64,000 nt of DNA from assembly GCA_019423635.1 (NCBI GenBank), contig JAHZBA010000011.1, positions 12,305-76,304 on the forward strand, read 5' to 3'. Positions 8,536-17,605 of the stretch are shown here, piece after piece. The DNA comes from Clostridiales bacterium. GTDB taxonomy: Bacteria > Bacillota > Clostridia > Oscillospirales > Oscillospiraceae. The notes below the pieces were generated by a model, which was not told the origin of the DNA, searched no databases, and saw nothing but the letters and a program-made list of their open reading frames with translations. Numbering within the stretch: the stretch's first letter is position 1; each line of letters starts with the position of its first letter. The translations under genes and the position numbers were made by a program.

Positions 8536-8985
8536 TTAGGACTCCTCCTGCCCCCGCCAATGGCGCAGGCGGGGGAGCTGCTGGGAAAAATAGGCCTCCG
8601 CCTGTTCCGGCGGAAACTCCTCACTGGACATGTGGGCCACCAGAAACTTCTTCAGGCTCTCCATGTCCGAATAGGTGAACTTCCCGTCCGCATAGCACCA
8701 TTTGCAGTACTCCCCGTTCCGCCTTCCGTCCGCCTCACGGCTGACCTGCTCCTCATCCTCCAGGGGCATCCCGCAGCACTGGCAAATGGGCGGCTGGCCC
8801 AGCAGGGCGTCAATGGAGACGCCAAAGGCGTTGGAAATACACTTCAATGTCTCCGTATTCGGCACCGTCTCGCCGGTCTCCCAGCGGGACACGGCCTGCC
8901 GGGTCACAAACAGCCGCTCCGCCATCTCGTCCTGTGTCAGCTGATGCTGCAGCCGCAGTGCCTGCAAACGCTCTCCGGTATTCAT
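8536..8985 (-). CDS. XRE-family regulator with zinc-ribbon and C-terminal domain
   Basis: A 149-residue protein. Residues 1-65 are a Cro/CI-type helix-turn-helix (LRLQHQLTQDEMAERLFVTRQAVSRWETGE). A treble-clef/zinc-ribbon segment follows with CQCCGMPL and later YCKWCYADG, the arrangement of the putative zinc-ribbon domain often fused to XRE regulators in gut Firmicutes. The ATG at 8985 has AAGGAGG nine bases upstream; longer readings lack such a site. Probably a local transcription regulator; its target is unknown. Confidence 0.85.
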   Translation of the reverse strand: MNTGERLQALRLQHQLTQDEMAERLFVTRQAVSRWETGETVPNTETLKCISNAFGVSIDALLGQPPICQCCGMPLEDEEQVSREADGRRNGEYCKWCYADGKFTYSDMESLKKFLVAHMSSEEFPPEQAEAYFSQQLPRLRHWRGQEES

Positions 8986-9649
8986 CTCTGATTCCTCCTT
9001 ACGCTTCCTGTCGTGATATTGTGAGCAAAGCTGAAACCGTGCGGTCTGCACCGTTTCAATCAGCAGACCGGCGGCCCGCTGACACACCAGGTGCCTCTTT
9101 GTCTCCTGTAAAATGCCGGCCATATTCACGCCGGCCATCTGCCGCAAAGTTCCAGGAGCTCCCTGCATCCGTTGAACCTCGCCTGACTGCTGTCATTATA
9201 CCAGCTCTCCCCGTCAAAGAAAAGCAACCCGCTGTTGCTCCCCGCCTCTCCGCGGGAGTGTCCAGGCGGCAGCACTTCTCCGCTCCCCGTTTCCCCGCGC
9301 TTCGCAATATTTCTGATAAAACCGTAGGGGCGGCTATCAGCCGCCCGTCCCCCCGCGAGATCCGGATTTCCCTCAGAACGGGCGGTTCAAAACCGCCCCC
9401 GCGGCATTTCATAAACATGCGGCCACGATCAAATACCCGGTAGAACACGCCCCTCCCCCACACCCGTCTCACAAATTTGATCCGTAGGGCGCCACGACCC
9501 GGCGCGCCGCGATTTACGATGGAACCGCGGTAAAAACACCGCGTCTTACGGCAAATTTCCGTAAATTCACAGCGCGACAACCCCATCGCGCCCCACAAAA
9601 GGAACGCCTCTGATTTTATGAGACAGGCGTGTCCCCCTCCGGAAAGCCA
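8986..9649. other. Intergenic region with dispersed repeats
   Basis: No gene supported. It contains the GGGGCGG palindromic repeat at 9324-9402 and a second short phrase of the same general kind near 9483 (GTAGGGCGCCACGACCCGGC). Confidence 0.5.
9324..9402. repeat. GTAGGGGCGG intergenic repeat, copy 1
   Basis: Begins GTAGGGGCGGCTATCAGCCG and ends with an inverted, imperfect counterpart (ACGGGCGG ... CCGCCCCCGC). The first 26 bases recur almost unchanged at 27,006, also in noncoding DNA. Confidence 0.6.
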
Positions 9650-9678
9650 TTTACAGCCCTGAAGATCTGTGGTAAAAT
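9650..9678 (+). promoter_or_regulatory. Sigma-A promoter of trmB
   Basis: TTTACA (9650-9655), a 17-base spacer and TAAAAT (9673-9678), about 95 bases ahead of the chosen ATG. Confidence 0.65.
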
Positions 9679-9772
9679 ACCCGCAGCGCGGCAGCAAAGC
9701 CGCCAGGTCCCGGCCGGTCGTTCCGGTCATCCGCCGCAGTCCCCCTGCGGCAGAACGCTGGAGGAATCACCC

Positions 9773-10810
9773 ATGCGAATGCGCAAAAAGAAAAACCTGA
9801 TCCCCCGAATGGAGCGCTGCGCCGCCCGCCTGATTCAGGACCCCGCGGCCTATGCCGGCCGCTGGCGGGAGCTGATGCCCGCCGCCCGGGAAGTGCATCT
9901 GGAGCTGGGCTGCGGCAAGGGCCGCTTCACCGCCGGCACGGCGGAGGCGGAGCCCGACGTGCTGCTGATCGCCGTGGAGGTGGTGCCGGACGCCATGGTG
10001 GTGGCCATGGAGCGCTGTGCCGCCCAGGGCCTGGAGAACGTCTACTTCATCGACGCCAACGCCGACCAGCTGCCGAAGTTCTTCGCCCCCGGCGAGGTGG
10101 ACCGGATCTACCTGAACTTCTCCGACCCCTGGCCGGGAAACCGCCACGCCAAGCGCCGCCTGACCCACGGGAACTTCTTAAAGCTCTACCGGCAGGTGCT
10201 GAAAATGGGCGGTCAGATCCACTTCAAAACGGACAACCAGCCCCTCTTCGAGTTCTCCGTGGAGGAGATCCCCCAGTTCGGCTTCCAGCTCTCGGAGGTC
10301 ACCCGGAATCTCCACCAGCACGGCCCCGTGGGCATCATGACGGACTACGAGGCGAAGTTCTACGAGCAGGGCCTCCCCATCAACCGGTGCGTGGCCACCA
10401 TGGTGCCCTGGGAGGAGCCCTTCCCCACCAGTCTCCGCATCATCAAGGGCCGCTGGCTGGACGCCTTTGCCGGGGGCGCGCCGGAGGCGGAGCTGAAGCG
10501 CTGGGTCCTGTCGGAGGGGAATTTCCTGTGGCATCTGTTCTCCGCGGGGCTTGTGCCATGCCTGGAAAAAGACGCGGCGAAGCAGGCCCTGGCGGCGGTG
10601 CCGGAGGAGACGGTGTACCTCTTCTACTGCGAGTATCCCCCCGAGGGGGCCCCGCTGACGCGGAGCCTCTCCAAGGCGGAGGCGCTGGCCCTGCCGGAGC
10701 CGGAGGGGCTGTTCGGCGCGGACTGGTACCTGGTGAATAAGGACTTCACCTGGACCTACGTCCACACCCATGAGGAGGACTGCGGCCCCTATTTCTGCAC
10801 GGCCCAATAG
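9773..10810 (+). CDS. trmB: tRNA (guanine-N7)-methyltransferase with C-terminal extension
   Basis: Residues 1-215 match TrmB: an SAM-binding motif EVHLELGCGKGRF, then IAVEVVPDAMVVAMERC, NFSDPWPGNRHAKRRL and FKTDNQPLFEFSVEE, with YEAKFYEQGLPINRC near the end. It makes m7G46 in tRNA. The protein is 345 residues, about 125 longer than usual. The extra domain (GNFLWHLFSAGLVPC ... YLVNKDFTWTYVHTHEEDCG) looks like a separate family; from memory it resembles DUF4275. The ATG at 9773 follows GGAGGAATCACCC; an upstream ATG at 9629 precedes the promoter and was rejected. A fused domain on TrmB is unusual, and its role is not known. Confidence 0.9.
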   Translation: MRMRKKKNLIPRMERCAARLIQDPAAYAGRWRELMPAAREVHLELGCGKGRFTAGTAEAEPDVLLIAVEVVPDAMVVAMERCAAQGLENVYFIDANADQLPKFFAPGEVDRIYLNFSDPWPGNRHAKRRLTHGNFLKLYRQVLKMGGQIHFKTDNQPLFEFSVEEIPQFGFQLSEVTRNLHQHGPVGIMTDYEAKFYEQGLPINRCVATMVPWEEPFPTSLRIIKGRWLDAFAGGAPEAELKRWVLSEGNFLWHLFSAGLVPCLEKDAAKQALAAVPEETVYLFYCEYPPEGAPLTRSLSKAEALALPEPEGLFGADWYLVNKDFTWTYVHTHEEDCGPYFCTAQ

Positions 10811-10860
10811 CCGCTCCTGCCCCCCGACAACAGGCCTCTGTCTCAGCTTTCCGCAAACAA

Positions 10861-10893
10861 AAAGGACTTCGGATTCCTCCGAAGTCCTTTTTT
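10861..10893. terminator. Bidirectional terminator between trmB and rplT
   Basis: A 13-bp perfect stem, AAAGGACTTCGGA with TCCGAAGTCCTTT, four-base loop, T-run on the plus side and an A-run that serves the converging rplT transcript. Confidence 0.9.
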
Positions 10894-10903
10894 CCTGTCC
10901 AAT

Positions 10904-11254
10904 TTACGCCTTCTTGGCAATCTCGGTCAGCTGAGTGAAGGCGGCGGCGTCGCTGATCGCCATCTCCGCCAGCATCTTGCGGTTGATCTCAATGCCCGCC
11001 ACCTTCAAGCCGTGCATGAAGGTGGAGTAGTTCATCCCGTTAAGCTTGCAGGCGGCGGAGATGCGGGTGATCCACAAAGAGCGGAAATCGCGCTTCTTCA
11101 GCCGGCGGCCGGTGTAGGCCTGGGTCAGGGCCTTCATCACGGCCTCGTTGGCCACATGGAAATGCTTGGAACGGGAACCCCAGTAGCCCTTGGCCATCTT
11201 CAGGGTCTTATTTCTTCTCTTGCGCGTCATCATCGCGCCTTTGACTCTAGCCAT
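10904..11254 (-). CDS. rplT: Ribosomal protein L20
   Basis: A 116-residue basic protein beginning MARVKGAMMTRKRRNKTLKM, with AYTGRRLKKRDFRSLWITRI typical of L20. It binds 23S rRNA early in 50S assembly and in many bacteria represses its own operon by binding the infC leader. Last gene of infC-rpmI-rplT and ends at the shared terminator. Confidence 0.98.
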   Translation of the reverse strand: MARVKGAMMTRKRRNKTLKMAKGYWGSRSKHFHVANEAVMKALTQAYTGRRLKKRDFRSLWITRISAACKLNGMNYSTFMHGLKVAGIEINRKMLAEMAISDAAAFTQLTEIAKKA

Positions 11255-11281
11255 TGTAAAAGCCTCCTATTCTCAACGTCC

Positions 11282-11479
11282 TTACTTGTAGGGAATCATC
11301 TTGCGCACGGCATCCACATTGGTGGCGTCGGCATAGCCGCCGGCCCGCAGGCGGCGGGTGCGCTTGGTATCCTTCTTGGTGAGGATGTGGCTCTTAAAGG
11401 CCTTGGCGCGCTTGACCTTACCGGTCTTGGTGAGGTTGAATCTCTTCTTGGCACCGCTGTGGGTCTTCAGTTTCGGCAT
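11282..11479 (-). CDS. rpmI: Ribosomal protein L35
   Basis: A 65-residue protein starting MPKLKTHSGAKKRFNLTKTG, the standard L35 N-terminus. The ATG at 11479 has GGAAGGAG upstream; longer readings run back toward infC and are not needed. Second gene of the translation operon. Confidence 0.98.
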   Translation of the reverse strand: MPKLKTHSGAKKRFNLTKTGKVKRAKAFKSHILTKKDTKRTRRLRAGGYADATNVDAVRKMIPYK

Positions 11480-11514
11480 CGTAGTTAGCTCCTTCCGTGT
11501 ATTCAGAAAATCTG

Positions 11515-12033
11515 TTACTTTCCGCTCTTGGGAGAGAGGAAGATGGACATCATCCGCCCCTCCAGCTTTGCGCCCTTGTCCAGACTGGCGATTTCGGCAC
11601 ATTGTTCGGCAAACTTGTCAAGCAGCGCCTTTCCGATATCAGTGTGGGCCATCTCCCGGCCGCGGAAGCGGACGGAGACCTTGACGCGATTGCCGTCGGC
11701 AATGAACTTCTGGGCGTTTTTCAGCTTCGTATTGAAGTCTCCAACATCAATGCCCGGAGACATGCGGATCTCCTTGATCTCCACCACATGCTGGTTCTTT
11801 CTGGCCTCCTTCTCCCGCTTGCTCTGCTCAAACCGGAACTTCCCATAGTTCATCAGCTTGCACACCGGGGGATTGGCCTGGGGGGAGATCTTGACCAGAT
11901 CCAGCCCCTGTTCATCGGCAATCTTCAGCGCCGCGTCAGCCGGCATGATGCCCAGCTGCTCGCCCTGAGAACCGATCAGGCGGATCTCCTTGTCACGGAT
12001 GTCCTCATTCAGTTCATGCACTTGCTTACTAAT
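11515..12033 (-). CDS. infC: Translation initiation factor IF-3, ATT start
   Basis: A 172-residue IF-3 with the N-terminal IRLIGSQGEQLGIMPADAAL and C-terminal KEIRMSPGIDVGDFNTKLKN motifs. It binds the 30S subunit and checks start codons. The first conventional start (GTG, 12021) has no Shine-Dalgarno, whereas ATT at 12033 lies seven bases after GGAGGTGT and gives ISKQVHELNED. ATT or another rare start is the known autoregulatory feature of infC, because IF-3 discriminates against it. First gene of infC-rpmI-rplT. Confidence 0.95.
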   Translation of the reverse strand: MSKQVHELNEDIRDKEIRLIGSQGEQLGIMPADAALKIADEQGLDLVKISPQANPPVCKLMNYGKFRFEQSKREKEARKNQHVVEIKEIRMSPGIDVGDFNTKLKNAQKFIADGNRVKVSVRFRGREMAHTDIGKALLDKFAEQCAEIASLDKGAKLEGRMMSIFLSPKSGK

Positions 12034-12195
12034 GGTCGAAACACCTCCGTCCTAAAATCACAAAACGCGGACGCCGTGACGGCACCCGCGTGAAAACAAA
12101 CCGCCCGGAGGGCAGTTCGCAAGACTCACTGTAAACCTCTTCGCCGGCGGCTGGAGGTGAGGCGGATGCAATCGCCCTCTTTGTTTTGCCGGTTC
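12034..12195 (-). promoter_or_regulatory. infC operon leader (possible L20 or attenuator control)
   Basis: About 160 transcribed, untranslated bases between the promoter and the infC ATT. Near its 3' end the minus strand forms a GC-rich hairpin (12,064-12,091, CGCGG...CCGCG around TGCCGTCACGGCG) followed by TTTTG, just before GGAGGTG. In Bacillus relatives this leader is bound by L20; I can see the position and structure but not a definite L20-leader consensus. Confidence 0.5.
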
Positions 12196-12224
12196 AGTAT
12201 ACCAGCCCTTCCCCCGGATGTCAA
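12196..12224 (-). promoter_or_regulatory. Sigma-A promoter of infC operon
   Basis: Minus strand TTGACA (12224-12219), 17 bases, TATACT (12201-12196). A near-consensus strong promoter. Confidence 0.9.
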
Positions 12225-12343
12225 GTCCTTTTTCCCTTTTTTGTGAAATCCCCCGCAAAACGGCAGATCCCCGCGGCACACGGCGGTTTTTTGCAGTGCG
12301 CCGCCCTCTGCCCCACTGCCTTCCAGCCGGGGAAATATCAGGG

Positions 12344-12373
12344 TTGACAGGGGAAGGAAAATGTGCCTATAAT
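12344..12373 (+). promoter_or_regulatory. Sigma-A promoter of the hscC operon
   Basis: TTGACA (12344-12349), 18 bases, TATAAT (12368-12373). It leaves a leader of about 265 bases before the hscC ATG, containing a short imperfect direct repeat (GGAATCCCTT at 12,418 and again near 12,515). Confidence 0.8.
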
Positions 12374-12647
12374 ATAGTGGGGATAAATATACATAATTTT
12401 CAAAAATCTGGCGCGTGGAATCCCTTGTTTTCCTACAGATGTGGTCTTTTTCCCCCCTGCCAGCCTTGCGCGGCAAGGAAAAGCGGGAAATTTTAGAAAA
12501 GAAATACAGATATTGGAATCCCTTATTTTCCCAATAAAGAAAACTTTTTGTGAACGAAAGTATTTCCCGCTCCGCTGAGGAGCGCCGCACCTGCAAATGG
12601 TCCAAGCACCTGCACCCGCACCGGCGCGGGCAGAGAAAGGAGCAGTC

Positions 12648-14411
12648 ATGTCCATCATCGGGATTGATCTGGGAACCACCAACTCCCTGGCCTGCATCTA
12701 CCGCGGCGGCCGTGTGGAGCTGATCCCCAACGAGCTGGGAGAGTATAAAACCAGCAGTGCGGTCAGCGTGTTGGAGGACGGGAGCGTCCTGGTGGGCGCG
12801 GCGGCCAGGGAGCGGCTGATCTCCCATCCGGAGTCCACCGCCGCCGGCTTCAAGGTCTGGATGGGCACCGACCGCATCACCACCCTGGGGGAGCTCCGCT
12901 TCAAGCCGGAGGAGCTCTCCGCCCTGGTGCTCCGGCAGCTTTTGCAGGACGCCCAGCGCTATCTCGGCGAGCCGGTGGAGGAGGCCGTCATCAGCGTCCC
13001 CGCCTACTTCAACGACGACCAGCGCTGCGCCACCAAGCTGGCGGCCCAGCTGGCGGGGCTGACGGTGAAGCGGCTCATCAACGAGCCCTCCGCCGCCGCG
13101 CTGTGCCACCGGCACACCCTGGGCGGCGGCGACTGCCGGATGATGATTGTGGATTTCGGCGGCGGCACACTGGACGTGAGCATTGTGGACTGCTTTGAAA
13201 ACATCATTGAAATCACTGCCATCGCCGGGGACAATCACCTGGGCGGCAACGACATCGACCAGGTGATTGTGGAGCACTTCTGCCGGGAGAACGGCCTCTC
13301 CCTGCCGTCGCTGCCCCCCGGGATGCGGGCCTCCCTCTTCCGGCAGGCGGAGACCGCCAAGATCGCCCTGTCCAGGGCGCCGGCGGCGATGATCTCCCTC
13401 CAGCAGGCGGGGCGGCAGTTCACCCTGCTGCTGACCCGGCAGCTGCTGCATCAGCTCTGTGAGCCCATCTTTCAGCGGGTCCGGAAGGTCATCACCCAGG
13501 CCGTGCGGGACCGGGACCGGGTGGGCCGGATCGACGACGTGGTGCTGGTGGGCGGCTCCGCCCAGCTGACGGTCCTGGGGGATTTTCTGGAGGAGCTCTT
13601 CGGCCGCAGGCCCGCGGTGGCGGCAAGCCCCGATGAGATCGTGGCCCTGGGGGTGGGGCTCTGCGCCGGCATCAAGGAGCGCTCGGAGGATTTGCAGGAC
13701 CTGGTGATGACCGACGTGTGCCCCTTCTCTTTGGGGGTGGCCACCTACAACGACCTGCACGACAAAACGCCTCACATGGCCTTTCTCATTCAGCGCAGCA
13801 GTATGCTGCCCGCCAGCCGCCAGGAGACCTTTTACACCCTCCAGAGCAACCAGCAGGCCCTGCGGTTTGAGATCTACCAGGGGGAGGGCTATTTTGCCTC
13901 CGAAAACCTGAAGCTGGGGGAGCTGGAGGTCCAGGTCCCCCCGGGGACGGCCGGGGAGCAGTCCGCCGCCGTCACCTTCACCTATGACATCGACGGCATT
14001 CTCCACGTCAGTGCCCGCAGCAGCGGCGGGGACTACCGGGACCGGCTGATCCTCAACTCCCGGCTGCACCTGACGGAGGAGGAGCGGGCCCAGGCCCTGG
14101 AGCGGATCGCCCGGATTCGTCTGGCCGCCCAGGGGACCCAGCGGGAGCGCCTTTTGCTGGAGAAAGCCCTGAGCCTGTACCAGCAGGCCACAGGGCGGCT
14201 GCGGGAGGCCATCGCCCACCTGATCCGCCACTTCCAGGCCAATCTGGAGCAGGGGGACCGGATCTCCCGGGAGCGGATGTGCCGGCAGGTCCAGGAGCAG
14301 CTGGAGCAGTTCCAGCACTACCTGCAGTCCGATCCCTTTGCCGACGATTTCTGGACGGATTCGGAGACCGATCCCGACGAGGAAACAGACACGGAAACAG
14401 ACGAGGAGTGA
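12648..14411 (+). CDS. hscC: Hsp70 family chaperone, HscC-like
   Basis: A 587-residue DnaK relative. MSIIGIDLGTTNSLACIYRG is the phosphate-1 motif, VDFGGGTLDVSIVD the phosphate-2 motif, and GEYKTSSAVSVLEDGSVLVG with STAAGFKVWMGTD follow the HscC subfamily more closely than DnaK. The substrate-binding half is present, but the C-terminal lid is short and ends in an acidic tail (residues about 570-587, rich in Asp, Glu and Thr). The ATG follows AAAGGAG. The next gene, a J-like protein, starts five bases after the stop, the same pairing as HscC with its J partners in enterobacteria. Confidence 0.88.
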   Translation: MSIIGIDLGTTNSLACIYRGGRVELIPNELGEYKTSSAVSVLEDGSVLVGAAARERLISHPESTAAGFKVWMGTDRITTLGELRFKPEELSALVLRQLLQDAQRYLGEPVEEAVISVPAYFNDDQRCATKLAAQLAGLTVKRLINEPSAAALCHRHTLGGGDCRMMIVDFGGGTLDVSIVDCFENIIEITAIAGDNHLGGNDIDQVIVEHFCRENGLSLPSLPPGMRASLFRQAETAKIALSRAPAAMISLQQAGRQFTLLLTRQLLHQLCEPIFQRVRKVITQAVRDRDRVGRIDDVVLVGGSAQLTVLGDFLEELFGRRPAVAASPDEIVALGVGLCAGIKERSEDLQDLVMTDVCPFSLGVATYNDLHDKTPHMAFLIQRSSMLPASRQETFYTLQSNQQALRFEIYQGEGYFASENLKLGELEVQVPPGTAGEQSAAVTFTYDIDGILHVSARSSGGDYRDRLILNSRLHLTEEERAQALERIARIRLAAQGTQRERLLLEKALSLYQQATGRLREAIAHLIRHFQANLEQGDRISRERMCRQVQEQLEQFQHYLQSDPFADDFWTDSETDPDEETDTETDEE

Positions 14412-14415
14412 GCCG

Positions 14416-17400
14416 ATGGAATCCATGTGGAGTCTTTTGGGTCTGGAGCCTACCCAGGACATCTCCGCCATCAAGCGCGCCTACGCCAGCCAGACCCGGA
14501 TCTACCACCCCGAGGAAAACCCGGAGATGTTTCTCCAGCTGCGAAGCGCCTATCAGACGGCCCTGGCCTACGCCGAGGGCCGGGCGCCGGAGGTGCGGGG
14601 AGCACCTCCGCCGACGCGGGAGGACCCCTCCGGCGTCGGCGAGCCCCTGGGCTGGCTCCTCCCCGACGAGGCGCCGGAGCACAGCCCCAATCCCTGCCGG
14701 GATCACCCGGCTGCCCGGCAGTTTCTGGAGCTCTACACCGGAGCGCAGAGGAAGAACCCCAAAGCCTGGCTGGACTACTTCACCTCCTCCGCCTTTCTGG
14801 AGGTCACCTGGAGCCCCCAGTTCACCGCCCTGCTGCTGGAGCATATCCGCCGCCTGGAGCAGGACTGCCCGCCCACCCTGGAATTTCTGACCTGGCTGTA
14901 TGTGGCCTACCAGTTCACCGCCACCAAGCGCGTCGTCATGGACATCGCCTCCGGAACAGAGCGGACGGAAATCCAGTTCCAGCTGTATGAGGGAGCCAAT
15001 TTTGACGGGATCGACTCCATCCTGCGGATCGCCGCCAAGGGGCCCATCCCCAAGCGGCTGTCCGGCAATGCGCTGGCCATTTTGAACAGCTTCTCCGAAT
15101 ACCACCACCTGGTCAAGCTGGCGGAGCGGGGAATCTGGGATGAGCAGGCCACGGGAGAGTACAGCCACATCGTGGGCCGCTATGTCATGGCCTACATCTC
15201 CGAAAAATGCGAGCACCGGGGCAGTGTGGACGTGGAGCGCCACCCTGCCGGCCTCCGGGTGTTCACCCACTTCTTTGAAGAACAGACCCTGCCGGAGGAG
15301 CTCTACCGCATCCTCTGGCAGCGGCTGGACCTGAAAAACGCCCTGATGGGCCGGGCCAGGGTCCTCTATGGCCGCCTGCGGGAGATCGTGCTGGAGCGGG
15401 CGCCGGAAATCGCCGGCGAGGCGGCGGAGAACTTCCGGGAGCTGAATCGGGCCCACATGGACTACTCCGTCCAGCGCTGCGGCGACCTGGAACAGGAGCG
15501 GCAGCGGGCCGACGACTTCTTCGCCCGGGAGGATCTCCAGCGGGCACTGCGCAGCCGCCGCTTTGTGGAGGAGAACATCCTGCGCACCTGGACTGCCGAC
15601 TGGGTCCATGAGGACTTCCTGCGGCGGATTCTCTCCTTCTACCGGAGCAACCCCGACGCGCCCTGTGCCGCCCAGGCCGCCGCCCGGGCGGAGCAGTCCC
15701 TGCGTCTCCAGGCCCTCCGGCGCCGGACCCGGGAGGACGAGGACGCCCCCCTGCCGGACCAGCCGAACCTCGCCTGCCGGCCCTTCTTCCGCCACTGGCT
15801 CAACACCTCCCTTTACGCCGCCCGGAACCCGGAGACCGGCCGGCCCCTTCCGGAGTACCTGGAACAGGAGCTGCCGTATCTGCCGGAGTGGAGCCGGCGG
15901 TTCCTGGGCGCCGGCGAGGGGATTCCCCGCCCCCGGTGCCTGTCCTTCCCCTTCGAGGGCCATGAGGCGGAGATCCGCTTCCACCTGCGCTATACGGAGA
16001 TCGCTCTGGACGGACAGCCCGTCCGCCGGCCCTGCCTGCCGTGGCCCCGGCTGAGCGCTCTTACAGATGTCAATCGGTTCTTCTTCCTGCTGCCCATCTC
16101 CCTGGCCACCTACGACCAGTACGCCGCCGTGAGGGCGGAGCTTTTGCAGCGCCTTGGGACCACCGCCGCGCCGGAGGAGGCCCGGGAGGACATCGCCTCC
16201 TTCCTGGCGGGCTATGTCTGCCGCCTCCCCCTTCCGGAGCCCGGCGGCAGGGCCCTGCCGGCGGAGGACGTCCTGCCCATGGAGTGGTTTATGGAGGACG
16301 CGGAGCAGCTGTACGGCTGCAGCTGGCTGGCGCCGGATCAGACGCTGCTGTTCTTTGAGCAGACGCCCTCCGGCCGCCGCCCGGTCCGGGAGGGCATCTA
16401 TGAGCAGATCCCCACCCCGGAGGCCGCCGACCAGCTGGCCGGCCACCTGCTGGAGGAGGCCGTCTCCCCCTCCGGGATTCCCCTCCGGCTTCTGACCTGC
16501 CTGCCGGAGCTGGTCTGTGCGGACCCGAGCACCCCCGGTGCCGCGCCGCAGGAGCTGTCCGGCGAGGCGGTCTCCCCGGAGGCGCTGGAGCGCCTGCTGA
16601 CCCGCTTTTCCGAGGGCCTTCTCCGGCGGCTGGAGTTCTCCTGGAGCACCACGCTTCCCAACACGGAGCAGCAGAGCTATCCTCCCCAGCGTTCCCTGGT
16701 CTTTTTGAAGGAGCCGGCGGGCTACGCCTGTCTCTACTTTGACGACCGGCGGGCCCAGTCCTTTGCCCTGATTCTGCAGCCGGACCTCTACTGGAAGGAG
16801 GCAGACAGCGATCTTGTCCCCTTCCGTCTGGACCGGCTCTCCCGCCACAACCTCCACCGCAGCTTCTCCGCCATCCGGCGGCAGCTGGACACCATCTTCC
16901 GGCAGGTCAGCCAGCCCGGCGCCATCGATCTGCACGCCGGCCGCATCTGGAGCTATGCCGTCAATGTCGGCCACGGCCGCCACAAGTACAACCTGGACAA
17001 GCAGCTTCTGGGGGGCTTTCCCCCGTCCCGGGCCTGCAACCGCCCGGACGCCGGCTTCTACCTCTCCGCCTACCCGGACCTCGCCGTCTACACGGATGAG
17101 CAGGGAAACAGCGAGACGCTGCAGCTGGGCGAGCTGAATCGGGACCATTTACAGCATATCCTGCTGCGGGCCATGCAGGGCGCGCTGCAAAAGCTCCATC
17201 TGATCTGGGGCACGGAGCCGGAACAGCAGACCCATCTGGTCCTCCTGCAGGACCAGGGACGGTTCCTCCTGGCCCTCCTTCGGGACCGGCAGCGTCTGGC
17301 GGAGTTCCGTGTGGCCGATGAGCGCGCCTATTTGGACGCGGAAGGTGCTAAATACCCCAGGGGGGTATTCCTCGGTCGGAGCACGCCCGCCTATCTGATT

Positions 17401-17562
17401 TTCCGCGATTCCGCCTCTTTGCGCAACCCTCTGGAGCTGATTCTGGCCAAAATGGACCATCTGGAGCTCCTGACGGAAGCTTTCGGGGCCTTTGCGCCGG
17501 AGCGTCCGGGCTCGCAGCGCCCCTACGAGGTTCTTCGGGGGGAACTGGTGGGGGATCTGTAG
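14416..17562 (+). CDS. Very large J-domain-like partner protein
   Basis: A 1,048-residue protein translated right after hscC. The first 65 residues resemble a J domain: MWSLLGLEPTQDISAIKRAY, then YHPEENPEMFLQLRSAYQTAL. The loop has HPE where the canonical HPD tripeptide stimulates Hsp70, as in divergent J partners of HscC. The remaining 950 residues have no motif I recognise; they look soluble, rich in Leu, Arg and Trp, without signal peptide or transmembrane helix. It probably recruits client proteins to the HscC chaperone. The size is far beyond usual J proteins. Confidence 0.75.
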   Translation: MESMWSLLGLEPTQDISAIKRAYASQTRIYHPEENPEMFLQLRSAYQTALAYAEGRAPEVRGAPPPTREDPSGVGEPLGWLLPDEAPEHSPNPCRDHPAARQFLELYTGAQRKNPKAWLDYFTSSAFLEVTWSPQFTALLLEHIRRLEQDCPPTLEFLTWLYVAYQFTATKRVVMDIASGTERTEIQFQLYEGANFDGIDSILRIAAKGPIPKRLSGNALAILNSFSEYHHLVKLAERGIWDEQATGEYSHIVGRYVMAYISEKCEHRGSVDVERHPAGLRVFTHFFEEQTLPEELYRILWQRLDLKNALMGRARVLYGRLREIVLERAPEIAGEAAENFRELNRAHMDYSVQRCGDLEQERQRADDFFAREDLQRALRSRRFVEENILRTWTADWVHEDFLRRILSFYRSNPDAPCAAQAAARAEQSLRLQALRRRTREDEDAPLPDQPNLACRPFFRHWLNTSLYAARNPETGRPLPEYLEQELPYLPEWSRRFLGAGEGIPRPRCLSFPFEGHEAEIRFHLRYTEIALDGQPVRRPCLPWPRLSALTDVNRFFFLLPISLATYDQYAAVRAELLQRLGTTAAPEEAREDIASFLAGYVCRLPLPEPGGRALPAEDVLPMEWFMEDAEQLYGCSWLAPDQTLLFFEQTPSGRRPVREGIYEQIPTPEAADQLAGHLLEEAVSPSGIPLRLLTCLPELVCADPSTPGAAPQELSGEAVSPEALERLLTRFSEGLLRRLEFSWSTTLPNTEQQSYPPQRSLVFLKEPAGYACLYFDDRRAQSFALILQPDLYWKEADSDLVPFRLDRLSRHNLHRSFSAIRRQLDTIFRQVSQPGAIDLHAGRIWSYAVNVGHGRHKYNLDKQLLGGFPPSRACNRPDAGFYLSAYPDLAVYTDEQGNSETLQLGELNRDHLQHILLRAMQGALQKLHLIWGTEPEQQTHLVLLQDQGRFLLALLRDRQRLAEFRVADERAYLDAEGAKYPRGVFLGRSTPAYLIFRDSASLRNPLELILAKMDHLELLTEAFGAFAPERPGSQRPYEVLRGELVGDL

Positions 17563-17564
17563 GG

Positions 17565-17600
17565 ATTTTACCGGAAGTTCCGGGGAATTCCCGGTAAAAT
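17565..17600 (+). promoter_or_regulatory. Inverted repeat after the J-protein gene
   Basis: ATTTTACCGG and CCGGTAAAAT, 16 bases apart with a partly symmetric centre, starting three bases after the stop. It could be a processing hairpin or part of the terminator. Confidence 0.45.
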
Positions 17601-17605
17601 GTTTG

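Noticed and set aside
9629..9772. N-terminal extension of trmB
   Set aside because: The upstream ATG precedes the likely promoter; the ATG at 9,773 has the Shine-Dalgarno and the normal TrmB N-terminus.
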